A stretch of DNA of 64,000 bases from Kribbella sp. VKM Ac-2569 (GCF_004216905.1 NZ_SGXJ01000005.1:124001-188000); one strand, 5' to 3'; counted from the first letter of the stretch, positions 10,358 through 20,567 are shown. The notes: generated from the sequence alone by a model not told the origin. A program made the numbers and translations.

Positions 10358-13201
10358 CTAGGCACGACCGGTTGCGGTTCCCAAGCTGAACCTGAAGGCG
10401 TGTTTCTGCGGTTGCAGGTCGTGCGGCGGCAGGATCGGCGCGCCGCTCGTAGGACTTCCTAGGCCGTGCTGCAGGGCATCCAGCGTGATCCAGACCCGGT
10501 CACTCGGGCGCAGGTCCGCTGGGTGCTCGGCGGCGGCCAGGTCGGCTGTCGTCCAGCGGCGTGCCGTCAGCGCGAAGTGTGGATCGCCGGTCAGCCGGAG
10601 CTTGCCGGCCGCCCCGGAGAGCTCGGCCCAGCGAACGTCACCGCGGGCGCCGTTCTCCTGCGGATACAAGTACGGCACCTGGAAGTCGTCGATCGTGCTT
10701 GTATAGCGGCCGATCCGCGCCGCCGAGCGGGAGTCCGGGTAGGCCTGCCCTGGCCCCAGCCCGAACCACGTCAGGCCGTGAAACCCCGCCGGCACACCGA
10801 ACGTCACCCCGAGCCGAGCCCAAGGCACCGTCCACTCACCCAACGGTTCTACCTCGACCTCCGCCATCAGTCGCCCGCCGTCGGTCCTCCAGGTGTACGT
10901 CGTCAGCACCCGAGCATCCGTCGCCGCGGCCCCCACCATCGTCGCCACAACCAGCTGATCACCTGAGGCCTCGACGGACACGGTCCGGTACCGCAACCGA
11001 TCCAGCCCGGCGTTCGCCCACCGGGTCTTCCGGTCGAGCGTCGTGGCATCCCAGGTCCGGGCGTCATGCTGCGTAGGCGCCCGCCACAACTCCAGCGGAA
11101 CATGCTCGATCGCCCATCCATCGAGCCCCACCAACCGCCCAGTCCGCTCGTCGAACCGCCCCGGCCCCACGATCACCACTCCACCCCGATTCGCGAGAGG
11201 GGAGATAGTTGGTTTGGTGGGCTCAGCCGGTGCGAGCTGTGATTGCGTGAAGGCGACCTCGTGGCCGGCTGGGGCCCAGGCGCTGTCGTTGGTGAGTACG
11301 GCGCGGATTGTCAGCCAGCGTTCGCGGTTCTGGAGCGCCGCGAGTTCGGGAAGTTGTACGGTCGCGGACTGGCCGGCCGGGATCACCGGGAGGTCGAGGG
11401 GGCCGCGGGCAACTACCTCGCCTTCGTCGGCGACCTCCCAGTGGAGGGACAGGTGCGAAGTGTCCAGTACGTCGTACCGGTTGGTGATCGTGAGGACGTC
11501 ACCGGCAACGGAGAGGCGGACCGGCTCATAGACCTTGTGGACCTCCGCGAGCACCGGTTGCGGGGTCAGATCGGGGAAGACCAGGCCGTCTAGGACGTAC
11601 GTACCGTCGTGCAGTTCTTCGCCGAAGTCACCGCCGTACCCGTAGGAACCGTCCGCTCGCAGGATGCCGTGTTCCATCCACTCCCAGAGGAACCCGCCCT
11701 GGCAGCGTTCGTAGGTGTCGAAGAGCGCCTCGTACTCCGACAACCCGCCAGGACCGTTGCCTCCGGCATGCGAATACTCACACAGCACGAAGGGCATCGA
11801 ACGCCGGCGCGCATCCAGCACCGGATCCTCCAACGGCTTCTCCGCACGCTTCCCGATCGCCTCAACTTCGGCGTGCGACGCGTACATCCGGCTGTACACA
11901 TCCACATCCGCACACGACAGATCGCCCTCGTAGTGCAGCGGTCGCGACGGATCCCGATCCCGCGTCCACGCGGCCATCGCGGTCAGGTTCGACCCGACGC
12001 CGGCCTCGTTGCCGAGCGACCACATCACCACGCACGGGTGGTTCTTGTCGCGCTCCACCGTCCGCCGCATCCGGTCCAGCGATGCGTCCAGGAACCGCGG
12101 GTCGTCGGCCGGGTTCCCCTGCCAGTCGAGCAGCATGAACCCGTGCGACTCGTAGTCGCATTCGTCCATCACCCAGAACCCGAGCTCGTCGCACAACTCC
12201 AGCAACCGCGTGTCCGGTGGGTAGTGACTGGTCCGGATCGCGTTGATGTTGTGCCGTTTCATCACCAGCAGCTCTTCACGTAGCCGCTCAAGAGGTACGG
12301 CGCGACCGAACACGGGATCGTGCTCGTGCCGGTTCACCCCGTGGAACAGGATCCGCCGCCCGTTGACCCGCAGTACGCCGTCGACGATCTCCACCGTCCG
12401 GAACCCGATCCGCAGCGCGACCCGCTCACCCGGCAGTTCCACGACCGCGTCGTACAACCGGGGTACCTCGGCCGACCACGGATCGACGCCCGGGATCGTC
12501 ACCGTCTCCCCGCACGGCACCACCACATCCAGCGATGGGATCCGCACCACCGCACCCGGCACCGACTCGACCATCAACACACCGGCACCGTCGACGTAGT
12601 CCGCGTGCACGAACACGTCCGCGTCCACCGGGCGGGCGATCAGCGTGACGTCCCGGAAGATCCCCGGCAGCCACCACATGTCCTGGTCCTCGAGGTACGA
12701 ACCGGACGACCACTGATGCACGCGCACCGCCAGGACGTTCCGTCCCGGCCGCAGTACGCCGCCGACCGCGAACTCGGCCGGCAGGCGCGAACCTCGCGTC
12801 ACCCCGAGCTCGACCCCGTTCAGCCAGACCCGCGCGCACGAGTCCACTCCGTCGAACCGCAGTACAGTCGAACCACTCCACGACTCCGGCAGCTCGAAGG
12901 TCAACCGATGGTCGCCGGTCGGGTTCTCGTCCGGCACGTACGGCGGGTCGACCGGGAACGGATACTTCTGGTTCGTATACGCCGGACTCCCATACCCATG
13001 CATCGGCCACGACGAAGGCACCGGCAATACATCCCAGTCCGAGTCATCGAAGTCAATGTCCTCGAAGCCGGTCTCGCCCACTGAAGGCGACAGCCGGAAC
13101 CGCCACTGCCCGTTCAGACTCATCCGAGGGGCATCCGATCGCACAGCTGCCCGCGGCGGCAGCACGCCGTACCCCGGACCCGGATCTTCCCAATAGTTCA
13201 C
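10358..13201 (-). CDS. GH2 beta-galactosidase, LacZ type (first copy)
   Basis: This is a 947-residue glycoside hydrolase family 2 enzyme without a signal peptide, so it acts in the cytoplasm. Domains in order are a jelly-roll sugar-binding domain (about 30-185), Ig-like domain, TIM barrel (about 275-560), a second Ig-like domain and the LacZ small-chain domain to the end. The acid/base Glu is E399 in WSLGNEAG and the nucleophile is E475 in VLCEYSHAGG. NRHEHDPVFGR marks the barrel start. It probably removes beta-galactosyl residues from imported rhamnogalacturonan side chains. The GTG start (13201) overlaps the GH127 stop as GTGA, with GGGAGGA just upstream, so it is coupled to GH127. Confidence 0.9.
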   Translation of the reverse strand: MNYWEDPGPGYGVLPPRAAVRSDAPRMSLNGQWRFRLSPSVGETGFEDIDFDDSDWDVLPVPSSWPMHGYGSPAYTNQKYPFPVDPPYVPDENPTGDHRLTFELPESWSGSTVLRFDGVDSCARVWLNGVELGVTRGSRLPAEFAVGGVLRPGRNVLAVRVHQWSSGSYLEDQDMWWLPGIFRDVTLIARPVDADVFVHADYVDGAGVLMVESVPGAVVRIPSLDVVVPCGETVTIPGVDPWSAEVPRLYDAVVELPGERVALRIGFRTVEIVDGVLRVNGRRILFHGVNRHEHDPVFGRAVPLERLREELLVMKRHNINAIRTSHYPPDTRLLELCDELGFWVMDECDYESHGFMLLDWQGNPADDPRFLDASLDRMRRTVERDKNHPCVVMWSLGNEAGVGSNLTAMAAWTRDRDPSRPLHYEGDLSCADVDVYSRMYASHAEVEAIGKRAEKPLEDPVLDARRRSMPFVLCEYSHAGGNGPGGLSEYEALFDTYERCQGGFLWEWMEHGILRADGSYGYGGDFGEELHDGTYVLDGLVFPDLTPQPVLAEVHKVYEPVRLSVAGDVLTITNRYDVLDTSHLSLHWEVADEGEVVARGPLDLPVIPAGQSATVQLPELAALQNRERWLTIRAVLTNDSAWAPAGHEVAFTQSQLAPAEPTKPTISPLANRGGVVIVGPGRFDERTGRLVGLDGWAIEHVPLELWRAPTQHDARTWDATTLDRKTRWANAGLDRLRYRTVSVEASGDQLVVATMVGAAATDARVLTTYTWRTDGGRLMAEVEVEPLGEWTVPWARLGVTFGVPAGFHGLTWFGLGPGQAYPDSRSAARIGRYTSTIDDFQVPYLYPQENGARGDVRWAELSGAAGKLRLTGDPHFALTARRWTTADLAAAEHPADLRPSDRVWITLDALQHGLGSPTSGAPILPPHDLQPQKHAFRFSLGTATGRA

Positions 13202-14955
13202 GCGTCCTCCCGGATCCACACGGCCATCGGGCCGACTTCCCGGTTCGCCCAGGCGTAGTAGGGGATCGCGGTCAGCGTGCCGTCCCGTGTCGGTACGTCG
13301 ACCGTCGTCACACCGCCGAGCAGGTCCGGCTGCTCGCGCTCGATCAGCTCGCCCGCGACCACGGCCGCCGAGTCGAGTACGACGTCTGCGTCCTGCTGTT
13401 CGAAGCAGTACACCAACGGGCCGCGCTCGATCGCGATGCAGCCACGCACCGAGTCAATCCGCTCGTCGGGCGTCGTACGGCGGGCCGCGACCGGCAACTC
13501 CAGCACGACCTCGTCGCCCACCTCCCACACCCGCCGCAGCGGTCCCTCGAACCCGTTGACCGTCAGCCGATGACTATCCGCCCACGCGGGGATCCGCAAC
13601 CCCAGCGTCCACGGCGTGTCCGGCGTCGAGGTGATCCGCACCCGGACAGTCCCGTGCCACGGATACTCGGTCTCGACATCGAAGCCGATCGGCCCGACCC
13701 TCACCGAGGCCGGCGCATACAGCTGTACTTGCACCCCGTCGTCGTCCGAGGTCGCGACCAGCTGATCCAGTGACGACAGCGTGCGCATCACGTTCGGAGG
13801 GCAGCACGCCGTACCGAACCACGGCTGCCGCCCACCCACCGCGGAACGCTGATCGTCGGCGAAGGCGTTGTTCCGCACCTTCAACGTGTTCACGTAGAAG
13901 AACCGGTCACCGTCGAGCGACACCCCGGAGATCACCGCGTTGTACAGCGTCCGCTCGATCAGGTCGGCGTACTTGCTCTCACCCGTCGCGAGCAGCAGCC
14001 GCCAGCTCCACTGCACGCTCGCGATCGCGGCACAGGTCTCGCAGTACGCCGCATCCGGCGGCAGCTCGAACGGGTCGCCGAACGCCTCGCCGTACCACCT
14101 CGCTCCGACGCCACCGGTCAGGTACGTCTGGCTCTCGACCATGGTCGACCACGTCGCCTGCAACGCGTCGAGCAGCTCGTCGTCGCCGGTCTCCACCGCG
14201 ACGTCGGTCGCACCGGACGTGAGATAGAGCGCCCGGACCGCGTGCCCGGCGATCGTGCGGACCTCACGCACCGGCAGGTGATCCTGGAAGTACGCCGGAC
14301 CGTGGTGACCCGGGGGAGTGAGCAGCCCGCGCCCGCGCGCCTCGACGAAGTACGACGCCAACTCGAGGTACGCCGCCGTACCGGTCTCGCGGTAGAGGTC
14401 GACGAGCGCCATCTCGATCAGCGGATGCCCGTCGACTCCTTCCAGCCGCCCGGGGCCGAACGTCTTGCACAGATGATCGGCGAACCGGGACGCCACGTCG
14501 AGCAACGTGCGATCGCCAGTCGCCCGTACCTGCGCCACTGCCGCCTGTAGCAGGTGTCCCGCGCAGTACAGCTCGTGCCCCTTCTCCAGGTCGCCGTACC
14601 GCTGCCCGTCGAGCGCAAGCCGCGTGTAGGTGTTGAGGTACCCGTCCGGGTCCTGCGCCGCGGCGACCAGAGCGCTCGCAGCGGACTGCCGGTCAGCGAG
14701 GTCGGTGGACGGCTCGCGGGCCTGCTCCCAGGCAACCGCCTCGAGCCACTTGTAGACATCGGTGTCGGCGAACAACTTCCCTTCGAAGCCGCCTGTCTGC
14801 TCGTCCGCGGCCCGGCGGAAGTTGTGGAGCGTACCGACTTCTTCGAGGCGCTGCGCCGCGGCCGGGATGGTCGTCTCCCGGTTGATCCGCTGCCGGTCCG
14901 GCCAGAACCCGCCGGTGAGAACGGTGGAGCCGAGGGGGAGTGCACGCAAAGGCAT
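13198..14955 (-). CDS. GH127 beta-L-arabinofuranosidase
   Basis: This is a 585-residue (alpha/alpha)6-barrel hydrolase of the DUF1680/GH127 family, cytoplasmic. GH127 uses a zinc-bound cysteine nucleophile (known from Bifidobacterium HypBA1). The matching residues are all here: E306 and C308 in CETCAAIAS, and C384-C385 in TACCPPN. It should release beta-L-arabinofuranose from pectic arabinan or rhamnogalacturonan II. The start at ATG 14955 (MPLRALPLGS) is chosen because the longer frame upstream runs through the operator region. It is first in a two-gene operon with the GH2 gene and lies 45 bp from a pair of LacI-type operators. Confidence 0.9.
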   Translation of the reverse strand: MPLRALPLGSTVLTGGFWPDRQRINRETTIPAAAQRLEEVGTLHNFRRAADEQTGGFEGKLFADTDVYKWLEAVAWEQAREPSTDLADRQSAASALVAAAQDPDGYLNTYTRLALDGQRYGDLEKGHELYCAGHLLQAAVAQVRATGDRTLLDVASRFADHLCKTFGPGRLEGVDGHPLIEMALVDLYRETGTAAYLELASYFVEARGRGLLTPPGHHGPAYFQDHLPVREVRTIAGHAVRALYLTSGATDVAVETGDDELLDALQATWSTMVESQTYLTGGVGARWYGEAFGDPFELPPDAAYCETCAAIASVQWSWRLLLATGESKYADLIERTLYNAVISGVSLDGDRFFYVNTLKVRNNAFADDQRSAVGGRQPWFGTACCPPNVMRTLSSLDQLVATSDDDGVQVQLYAPASVRVGPIGFDVETEYPWHGTVRVRITSTPDTPWTLGLRIPAWADSHRLTVNGFEGPLRRVWEVGDEVVLELPVAARRTTPDERIDSVRGCIAIERGPLVYCFEQQDADVVLDSAAVVAGELIEREQPDLLGGVTTVDVPTRDGTLTAIPYYAWANREVGPMAVWIREDA

Positions 14956-14993
14956 GGTGGCAAGGTAACCACCGTCGCGGACGCCGAGGCAAG

Positions 14994-15046
14994 ACTTCGT
15001 GCAAACGATTGCGGCCACGATAATCACTTCGTGCAAACGATTGCGG
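14994..15046. promoter_or_regulatory. double type-1 LacI operator
   Basis: Two identical 21-bp copies lie exactly 32 bp apart (14994-15014 and 15026-15046), each containing TGCAAACGATTGCG. This is a LacI/GalR-type near-palindrome with a central CG. They sit between the minus-strand GH127-GH2 operon and the plus-strand pectate lyase/ABC operon. The three-helical-turn spacing would put both sites on one face of the DNA, allowing cooperative binding. The same motif recurs at 49376 and 51993. Confidence 0.75.
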
Positions 15047-15065
15047 TTTTGTCGGTGTCACGCTC

Positions 15066-15095
15066 TTGACATCGCCTCGTAACCTCCGTGACCAT
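15066..15095 (+). promoter_or_regulatory. candidate promoter of the pectate lyase/transport operon
   Basis: A perfect -35 box TTGACA (15066-15071) is followed after 18 bp by GACCAT (15090-15095), which resembles the -10 of the GH28 operon promoter (CACGAT). Both type-1 operators lie upstream of this -35, so any repression of this direction would need looping or read through the far site. Confidence 0.4.
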
Positions 15096-15184
15096 GAGGG
15101 CCGGTCGTTCCATTCGGACGTGACTAGATATTCAGACTGCGCAATTCAGCAGCCGCCCACCGCACCGATTGCGAGGCATGGACG

Positions 15185-17560
15185 ATGACCGAAACTCTTC
15201 CGGGCGAATCCCCAGGCTGGTCCAGGCGTGGATTCGTCGGAACCACTGCGGCCGCCATCGGTGTCGCGTCGCTGGGGATCACGCCGACGGCGAGCGCCAG
15301 GACCGCCGTCGGCACGAATGTGAACGACGACCGGCTGCCTGCCTTCCCCGGTGCCGAGGGCGCCGGCAAGTGGGCCAAGGGCGGCCGCGGCGGCTCGGTG
15401 TACGAGGTGACCACGCTGGCCGATTCCGGACCCGGCTCGCTGCGGGACGCGGTCTCCGCCTCCGACCGGACCGTCGTGTTCAGGGTCTCCGGGACGATCC
15501 ACCTCGAGACCGGCCTGATGATCTCCGGCAACAACCTGACGATCGCCGGACAGACCGCGCCTGGTGGCGGGATCTGCGTGGCCGGTCACGGCACCGGGAT
15601 CAAGGGCGGCGCGCACGACATCGTGATCCGCTACCTGCGGTTCCGCCTCGGGGACCTGACCTCGGTGGTGGGCGACGCGTTCGAGACCAACGTGCCGGGC
15701 TCGGTGAGCCCCGAGATCCGCAACCTGATCATCGACCACTGCTCGTTCGGCTGGGCGGTCGACGAGTGCCTGTCGCCGTACGGGAACTACGACGTCACCG
15801 TCCAGTGGTGCATCGTCTCCGAGGGCCTGGCGCTGTCCACGCACCCGAAGAACCGGCACGGGTACGGCGGTATCTGGGGTGGTGAGCGGAACACCTACCA
15901 CCACAACCTGATCGCCCACCAGGGTGGACGGCAGCCTCGCTTCGGCTACACCGAGGGCATCAACCTCGAGGTCGACTACTACAACAACGTGGTCTACGAC
16001 CACGGGTACACGTCGGTGTACGGCGGTGAGTGGGCCAACGGCATCAACATCATGAACAACTTCTACAAGCCGGGCCCGACCACGCTGGACGAGGTCGCAC
16101 CGGTCGTGGTGAGCGCGAACCGCGGCGGCCAGTGGTACGTCGCCGGCAACGAGGTCGAGGGCTACCCGGACGTCACCGCGCACAACCGCCGCGGCATCCG
16201 GTACCCGATCGGCGGGATCGTCGAGCTGGCCGAGCCGCAGCCGATCCCGGGCCGCGGCGACCTGCAGGCGGCGAGCACGGCGTACGAGGCGGTGCTGGCC
16301 GGGGCCGGCGCGATCCTGCCGAAGCGCGACGCCGCCGACGCCCGCGTCGTCGAGGAGGTCCGCAACGGCACCGGCCGGCTGATCAACTCGCAGAAGCAGG
16401 TCGGCGGCTACCCGGAGCTCGTGCAGACCGAGGCGCCGGTGGACTCCGACCACGACGGCATCCCGGACTGGTGGGAGAAGGCCAACGGCCTCGACCCCAA
16501 CGACCCGTCGGACGCGCAGAAGATCGCGCCGAACGGCTACACCTACCTCGAGAACTACCTCAACTCGCTGGTCCCGGACCCGGTCGGCAACCCGGCCGTA
16601 CAGATCACCAGCCCGGCGCAGAACACGACGGTCGCCGGTCGCACCGCGCCGACCGTCACGATCAAGGCCGACGCGTCCCCCGCGAAGGGCGGGCAGCTCG
16701 CCAAGGTCGAGTTCTTCAACGGAGACCAGGTGATCGGCACCGCGACACAGGCGCCGTACCAGGTCCAATGGACGAACGTTGCCGACGGCTCCTACTGGAT
16801 CACCGCACGGGCCACCGACAAGAACGGTACGGCGACCCAGTCGACCGCCGTCCAGGTGCACGTCAACCGGCAGGCCGGTACGACGGGCTGGACGTCGGCG
16901 TCGATCGGGAAGCCGCCGGTGCCGGGCTCAGGCAGCCTGGACGGGGGAGTGCTGACCATCAAGGGCTCCGGCCGGATCTACGGGCGGACGAGCAACTTCC
17001 ACTACGTGTACCGCAAGCTCCAGGTCGGCGGCGCGGGTGCGGTCTCGCAGATCACCGCGCGGCTGGACCAGATCAGCAAGATCGCCAACGGTCTCACCGC
17101 GGGCCTGATGATCCGCGACTCGCTGGACCCGGCCGCGCCGTACATGTACGGCGGTATCGGCTTCGGTGTCGCGGGCGGGTACGGCACGGTCAACGACAAC
17201 GCGAGCGCCGCGCCGACCGCCACCGACGACGGCGGCATGAAGGCGCAGGCGATCCGGATCCAGACCGACGGGTCGGTGCCGAGTGTCGGCCCGTGGCCGT
17301 GGGACGACAGCTACCTGGACCCCACGAAGGTGTACTGGCTGCGGCTGCTCCGGCGCGAGCGCCCGCAGGCCCGGGAGGTCGAGTTCGAGGCCTTCATCTC
17401 CACGGATCAGGTCAAGTGGGACCGCTTCGGCTACGAAAAGATCATGATGCCGAGCCGGTCCTTCTACATCGGCTTCGCGATCGACGGCGGCAGGGTCGAC
17501 AACGCCCTCGTCGACTACGGGACCGCGCAGTTCAGCAATATCACGCTCGAGCAGCAGTGA
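15185..17560 (+). CDS. secreted PL1 pectate lyase with Ca-binding and Ig-like modules
   Basis: This is a 791-residue exported lyase cleaving polygalacturonate by beta-elimination outside the cell. A Tat signal (SRRGFVG at residues 13-19) ends near TASA. The parallel beta-helix domain (about 45-400) has the family traits FPGAEGAGKWAKGGRGG, IIDHCSFGWAVDECLS (calcium site) and GGRQPRFG with the likely catalytic Arg. Next come a calcium-binding DSDHDGIPDWW loop (from D420), an Ig-like domain (about 475-560) and a C-terminal jelly-roll-like domain of unknown role (about 570-791), perhaps binding substrate. It is first of a long plus-strand run that continues into the ABC importer 11 bp later. Confidence 0.87.
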   Translation: MTETLPGESPGWSRRGFVGTTAAAIGVASLGITPTASARTAVGTNVNDDRLPAFPGAEGAGKWAKGGRGGSVYEVTTLADSGPGSLRDAVSASDRTVVFRVSGTIHLETGLMISGNNLTIAGQTAPGGGICVAGHGTGIKGGAHDIVIRYLRFRLGDLTSVVGDAFETNVPGSVSPEIRNLIIDHCSFGWAVDECLSPYGNYDVTVQWCIVSEGLALSTHPKNRHGYGGIWGGERNTYHHNLIAHQGGRQPRFGYTEGINLEVDYYNNVVYDHGYTSVYGGEWANGINIMNNFYKPGPTTLDEVAPVVVSANRGGQWYVAGNEVEGYPDVTAHNRRGIRYPIGGIVELAEPQPIPGRGDLQAASTAYEAVLAGAGAILPKRDAADARVVEEVRNGTGRLINSQKQVGGYPELVQTEAPVDSDHDGIPDWWEKANGLDPNDPSDAQKIAPNGYTYLENYLNSLVPDPVGNPAVQITSPAQNTTVAGRTAPTVTIKADASPAKGGQLAKVEFFNGDQVIGTATQAPYQVQWTNVADGSYWITARATDKNGTATQSTAVQVHVNRQAGTTGWTSASIGKPPVPGSGSLDGGVLTIKGSGRIYGRTSNFHYVYRKLQVGGAGAVSQITARLDQISKIANGLTAGLMIRDSLDPAAPYMYGGIGFGVAGGYGTVNDNASAAPTATDDGGMKAQAIRIQTDGSVPSVGPWPWDDSYLDPTKVYWLRLLRRERPQAREVEFEAFISTDQVKWDRFGYEKIMMPSRSFYIGFAIDGGRVDNALVDYGTAQFSNITLEQQ

Positions 17561-17571
17561 GGTAGAAGACT

Positions 17572-19563
17572 ATGTCTAATAGGTCAGAACGCATGATCGA
17601 CCGGCGCAGGCTGCTGCAGGGCGGTCTCGGCCTGCTGGCCGTGGCGACCATCCCTGGGTGCGGCTTCTTCGACACCAAGCCGGCCGGCTCCGGCGCGCAG
17701 GCCGCAGCGGTCGGCGAGAAAGAGTCGCCGATGCTGAAAGCCCTGGTGGACAAGGGATCGCTGCCCCCACTGGCGGACCGGTTGCCGAAGAACCCACCGG
17801 TGATCAAGCCCCTCGCGGGCAAGGCGCAGTACGGCGGAACCTGGCGGTCGGCGATGCTGACCCAGGAGGACACCCAGTGGCTGTGGTACGCGATGCGGTA
17901 CGAGCCGCTGCTGCGCTGGAAGCCCGACAAGGTCGGCAAACCCGGGTACGACGAGATCGAGGCGAACGTCGCCGAGTACACGGTCGATGCCGAGAGCAAG
18001 GTGTACACGTTCACGCTGCGCGAGGGCCTGAAGTGGTCCGACGGCAAGCCGTGTACGGCGGACGACCTGATGTTCACGATCCTCGAGGTGCAGTGCGACA
18101 CGGGGCTGCACCCGGACGGCCTGTACGACGCCTTCACGTCGCCGGACACCGAAAAGATCGCGAAGATCGAGAAGGTCGACGAGCGAACGATCAAGATGAC
18201 CTACACCTCGCCGCAGCCGTCGCTGCTCGTGCAGATCGCCGACGCGATCTTCGAGCGTGAAGGCGCCTACGGGATGCTGCTGCCGAAGCACTACTTCCAG
18301 CAGTTCCACCTGAAGTACAACAAGAACGCGAACGCACTGGCGAAGAAGGCCGGTGTCGGCAGCTGGACCGATCTGTTCGCGCAGAAGCAGAACCCGTGGA
18401 CGAACGCGGAGCAGCCGACGCTGGCGCCGTGGAAGGTGACCACCGCGCTCGGCAAGGGCTCCGCGGTCACCCTGACCCGGAACCCGTACTACTGGAAGGT
18501 CGACGACCAGGGCCGCCAGTTGCCCTACATCGACAACTGCCGCGTCGAGGTCGTCCAGGACGCCCAGGTCGAGCTGCTCAAGGTGATGAACGGCGAGTTC
18601 GGCATGCAGTACCGGAACTTCGGTACGCCGCAGAACAAGCCGGTCGTCGCGCAGAACCGGGAGAAGGGCGGCTACAAGCTCTTCGAAGTTCCGACCCAGC
18701 TGACCAACACGATGGTCCTCGGCCTCAACCTGACGCACAAGGACCCGGTGAAGCGGGCGCTGTTCTCGAACAAGGAGTTCCGGGCCGGCCTCTCGCACGC
18801 GATCAACCGCAAGGAGGTCATCGACGCGGTCTACGCCGGTCAGGGCGAGCCTTGGCAGGGTGCTCCGCCGAAGGACTCGCCGTACTACAACGAGCAGCTG
18901 GCCACGCAGTTCCTGGAATTCGACGCGGCCAAGGCGAACCAGCACCTGGACGCGGCCGGGCTGACGAAGAAGTCGGCGGACGGCAAGCGGCTCGGCGCCG
19001 ACGGGAAGCCGGTTTCGGTCACCGTACTGGTGAGCGAATCGTTCCCGGACCATGTCGAGGCGATCGAGTTCGTCAAGAAGCGCTGGGCCGCGGTGGGGAT
19101 CGAACTGCGCACCCAGGCGGTCAGCGAGGACCTCTACAAGGAACGGGTCAAGGGCAACGACCACGACGCCGGGACCTGGACCTGCGGCACGTTCGTACTG
19201 CCGACCGGTACCGGTGGTGACCACTACTGGGTGCCGACCAACGACGGCAGCGCGCGGTACGGCATCGGCTGGGCGCAGTGGTACCAGTCGAAGGGCGAGG
19301 AGGGCGTGAAGCCGCCGGCGGAGATCCAGAAGCAGATGGAGCTGTTCACCCGGGCGCGGCAGGAGCCGGACCCGGCGAAGACGCTCGACCTCGGCAAGCA
19401 GATCCTGCAGATCGCCGCCGACCAGTTCTACTACATCGGCGTCAGCTCGGTGCCGAACACGTACGGCGTCGTGAAGAACGACTTCCACAACGTGCCGGAG
19501 AAGATGAGCGAGTCGGTCGCCCCGGGCATCGTCCACCCCGAGCAGTTCGCGATCGGTCAGTAA
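17572..19563 (+). CDS. ABC transporter substrate-binding lipoprotein, family 5
   Basis: This 663-residue receptor belongs to the DppA/OppA class (SBP_bac_5), which also binds oligosaccharides in many bacteria. DRRRLLQGG suggests Tat export, and the lipobox IPGC puts the lipid-modified Cys at residue 30, anchoring it to the outer face of the membrane. The core shows family features such as YTFTLREGLKWSDGKPCTADD. It is followed at once by two permeases and two ATPases, so this is a complete importer. Placed right after pectate lyase and before intracellular glycosidases, the likely ligand is an oligogalacturonide or rhamnogalacturonan fragment rather than a peptide. Confidence 0.88.
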   Translation: MSNRSERMIDRRRLLQGGLGLLAVATIPGCGFFDTKPAGSGAQAAAVGEKESPMLKALVDKGSLPPLADRLPKNPPVIKPLAGKAQYGGTWRSAMLTQEDTQWLWYAMRYEPLLRWKPDKVGKPGYDEIEANVAEYTVDAESKVYTFTLREGLKWSDGKPCTADDLMFTILEVQCDTGLHPDGLYDAFTSPDTEKIAKIEKVDERTIKMTYTSPQPSLLVQIADAIFEREGAYGMLLPKHYFQQFHLKYNKNANALAKKAGVGSWTDLFAQKQNPWTNAEQPTLAPWKVTTALGKGSAVTLTRNPYYWKVDDQGRQLPYIDNCRVEVVQDAQVELLKVMNGEFGMQYRNFGTPQNKPVVAQNREKGGYKLFEVPTQLTNTMVLGLNLTHKDPVKRALFSNKEFRAGLSHAINRKEVIDAVYAGQGEPWQGAPPKDSPYYNEQLATQFLEFDAAKANQHLDAAGLTKKSADGKRLGADGKPVSVTVLVSESFPDHVEAIEFVKKRWAAVGIELRTQAVSEDLYKERVKGNDHDAGTWTCGTFVLPTGTGGDHYWVPTNDGSARYGIGWAQWYQSKGEEGVKPPAEIQKQMELFTRARQEPDPAKTLDLGKQILQIAADQFYYIGVSSVPNTYGVVKNDFHNVPEKMSESVAPGIVHPEQFAIGQ

Positions 19564-20561
19564 TGCTGCGGTTCGTGGCCCGGCGGCTGGTCTGGATGGT
19601 GATCACGCTGGCGGCGATCTCGTTCGTCACCTTCGTGGTCATCAAACTGCCGCCGGGCGACTACACCACCACGGTGATCGCGAACGCGGAGGCCCGCGGC
19701 CAGGACATCCCGGACTCGCAGATCGCCGAGCTGAAGCGGCACTACGGGCTCGACAAGCCGTTCCTGGTGCAGTACTTCACCTGGATCAAGGGGGTGGTGC
19801 TGCACGGCGACCTCGGGCAGTCGTTCGCCTGGAACCAATCGGTCGCCAGCCTGATCGGCAACCGGGTCCTGCTCTCGATGGTGCTGTCGATAGCGAGCCT
19901 GCTGTTCGTCTGGGCGATCGCGTTCCCGATCGGCATCTACAGCGCGCTGAAGCAGTACTCGGGCGGCGACTACCTGGCGTCCTTCCTCGGTTTCATCGGG
20001 ATGGCCGTCCCGGAGTTCATGCTCGCGCTGGTGATGATGTACATCGGGTTCCGGTACTTCGGCCAGAGCGTCGGCGGACTGTTCTCACCGGAGTACGCCG
20101 ACGCGGCCTGGAACCTGGGCAAGCTGCTCGACCTGATCTCCCACCTGTGGGTCCCGATCGTGGTGGTCGGGGTCGCCGGTACGGCGGGGCTGATCAGGAT
20201 CACCCGGGCGAATCTGCTCGACGAGCTGCACAAGCCGTACGTCGCGACCGCCCGGGCGAAGGGCCTGCCGGAGTGGAAGCTGCTGCTCAAGTACCCGGTC
20301 CGGATGTCGCTCAGCCCGTTCTTCAGCACGGTCGGCTGGCTGCTGCCCGGCCTGATCAGCGGCGAGACGATCGTGTCGGTCGTGATGAGCCTGCCGACCA
20401 GCGGCCCGCTGCTGCTCGGGGCCGTGAAGAGCCAGGACATGTACCTGGTCGGCAGCTTCGTGCTCATCCTCAGCACGCTGACGGTGATCGGCACGATGCT
20501 CAGCGACCTCGCACTGGCCTGGTGGGATCCGCGGATCCGCACCCGGTTCCAGAAGGGATAG
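19563..20561 (+). CDS. ABC transporter permease, DppB/OppB type
   Basis: This is a 332-residue inner-membrane channel subunit with about six membrane helices. The N-terminal signature FVARRLVWMVITLAAISFV and the EAA loop that contacts the ATPase (PYVATARAKGLPEWKL) are clear. The start ATG overlaps the stop of the binding-protein gene (TAATG). It pairs with the permease at 20568 to form the pore for the substrate delivered by the 17572 lipoprotein. Confidence 0.92.
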   Translation: MLRFVARRLVWMVITLAAISFVTFVVIKLPPGDYTTTVIANAEARGQDIPDSQIAELKRHYGLDKPFLVQYFTWIKGVVLHGDLGQSFAWNQSVASLIGNRVLLSMVLSIASLLFVWAIAFPIGIYSALKQYSGGDYLASFLGFIGMAVPEFMLALVMMYIGFRYFGQSVGGLFSPEYADAAWNLGKLLDLISHLWVPIVVVGVAGTAGLIRITRANLLDELHKPYVATARAKGLPEWKLLLKYPVRMSLSPFFSTVGWLLPGLISGETIVSVVMSLPTSGPLLLGAVKSQDMYLVGSFVLILSTLTVIGTMLSDLALAWWDPRIRTRFQKG

Positions 20562-20567
20562 ATCTGA

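Noticed and set aside
14957..14972. GGCAAGGTAACC upstream of GH127 as a type-2 operator
   Set aside because: It is two bases short in the centre, so the half-site spacing does not match the other four sites.
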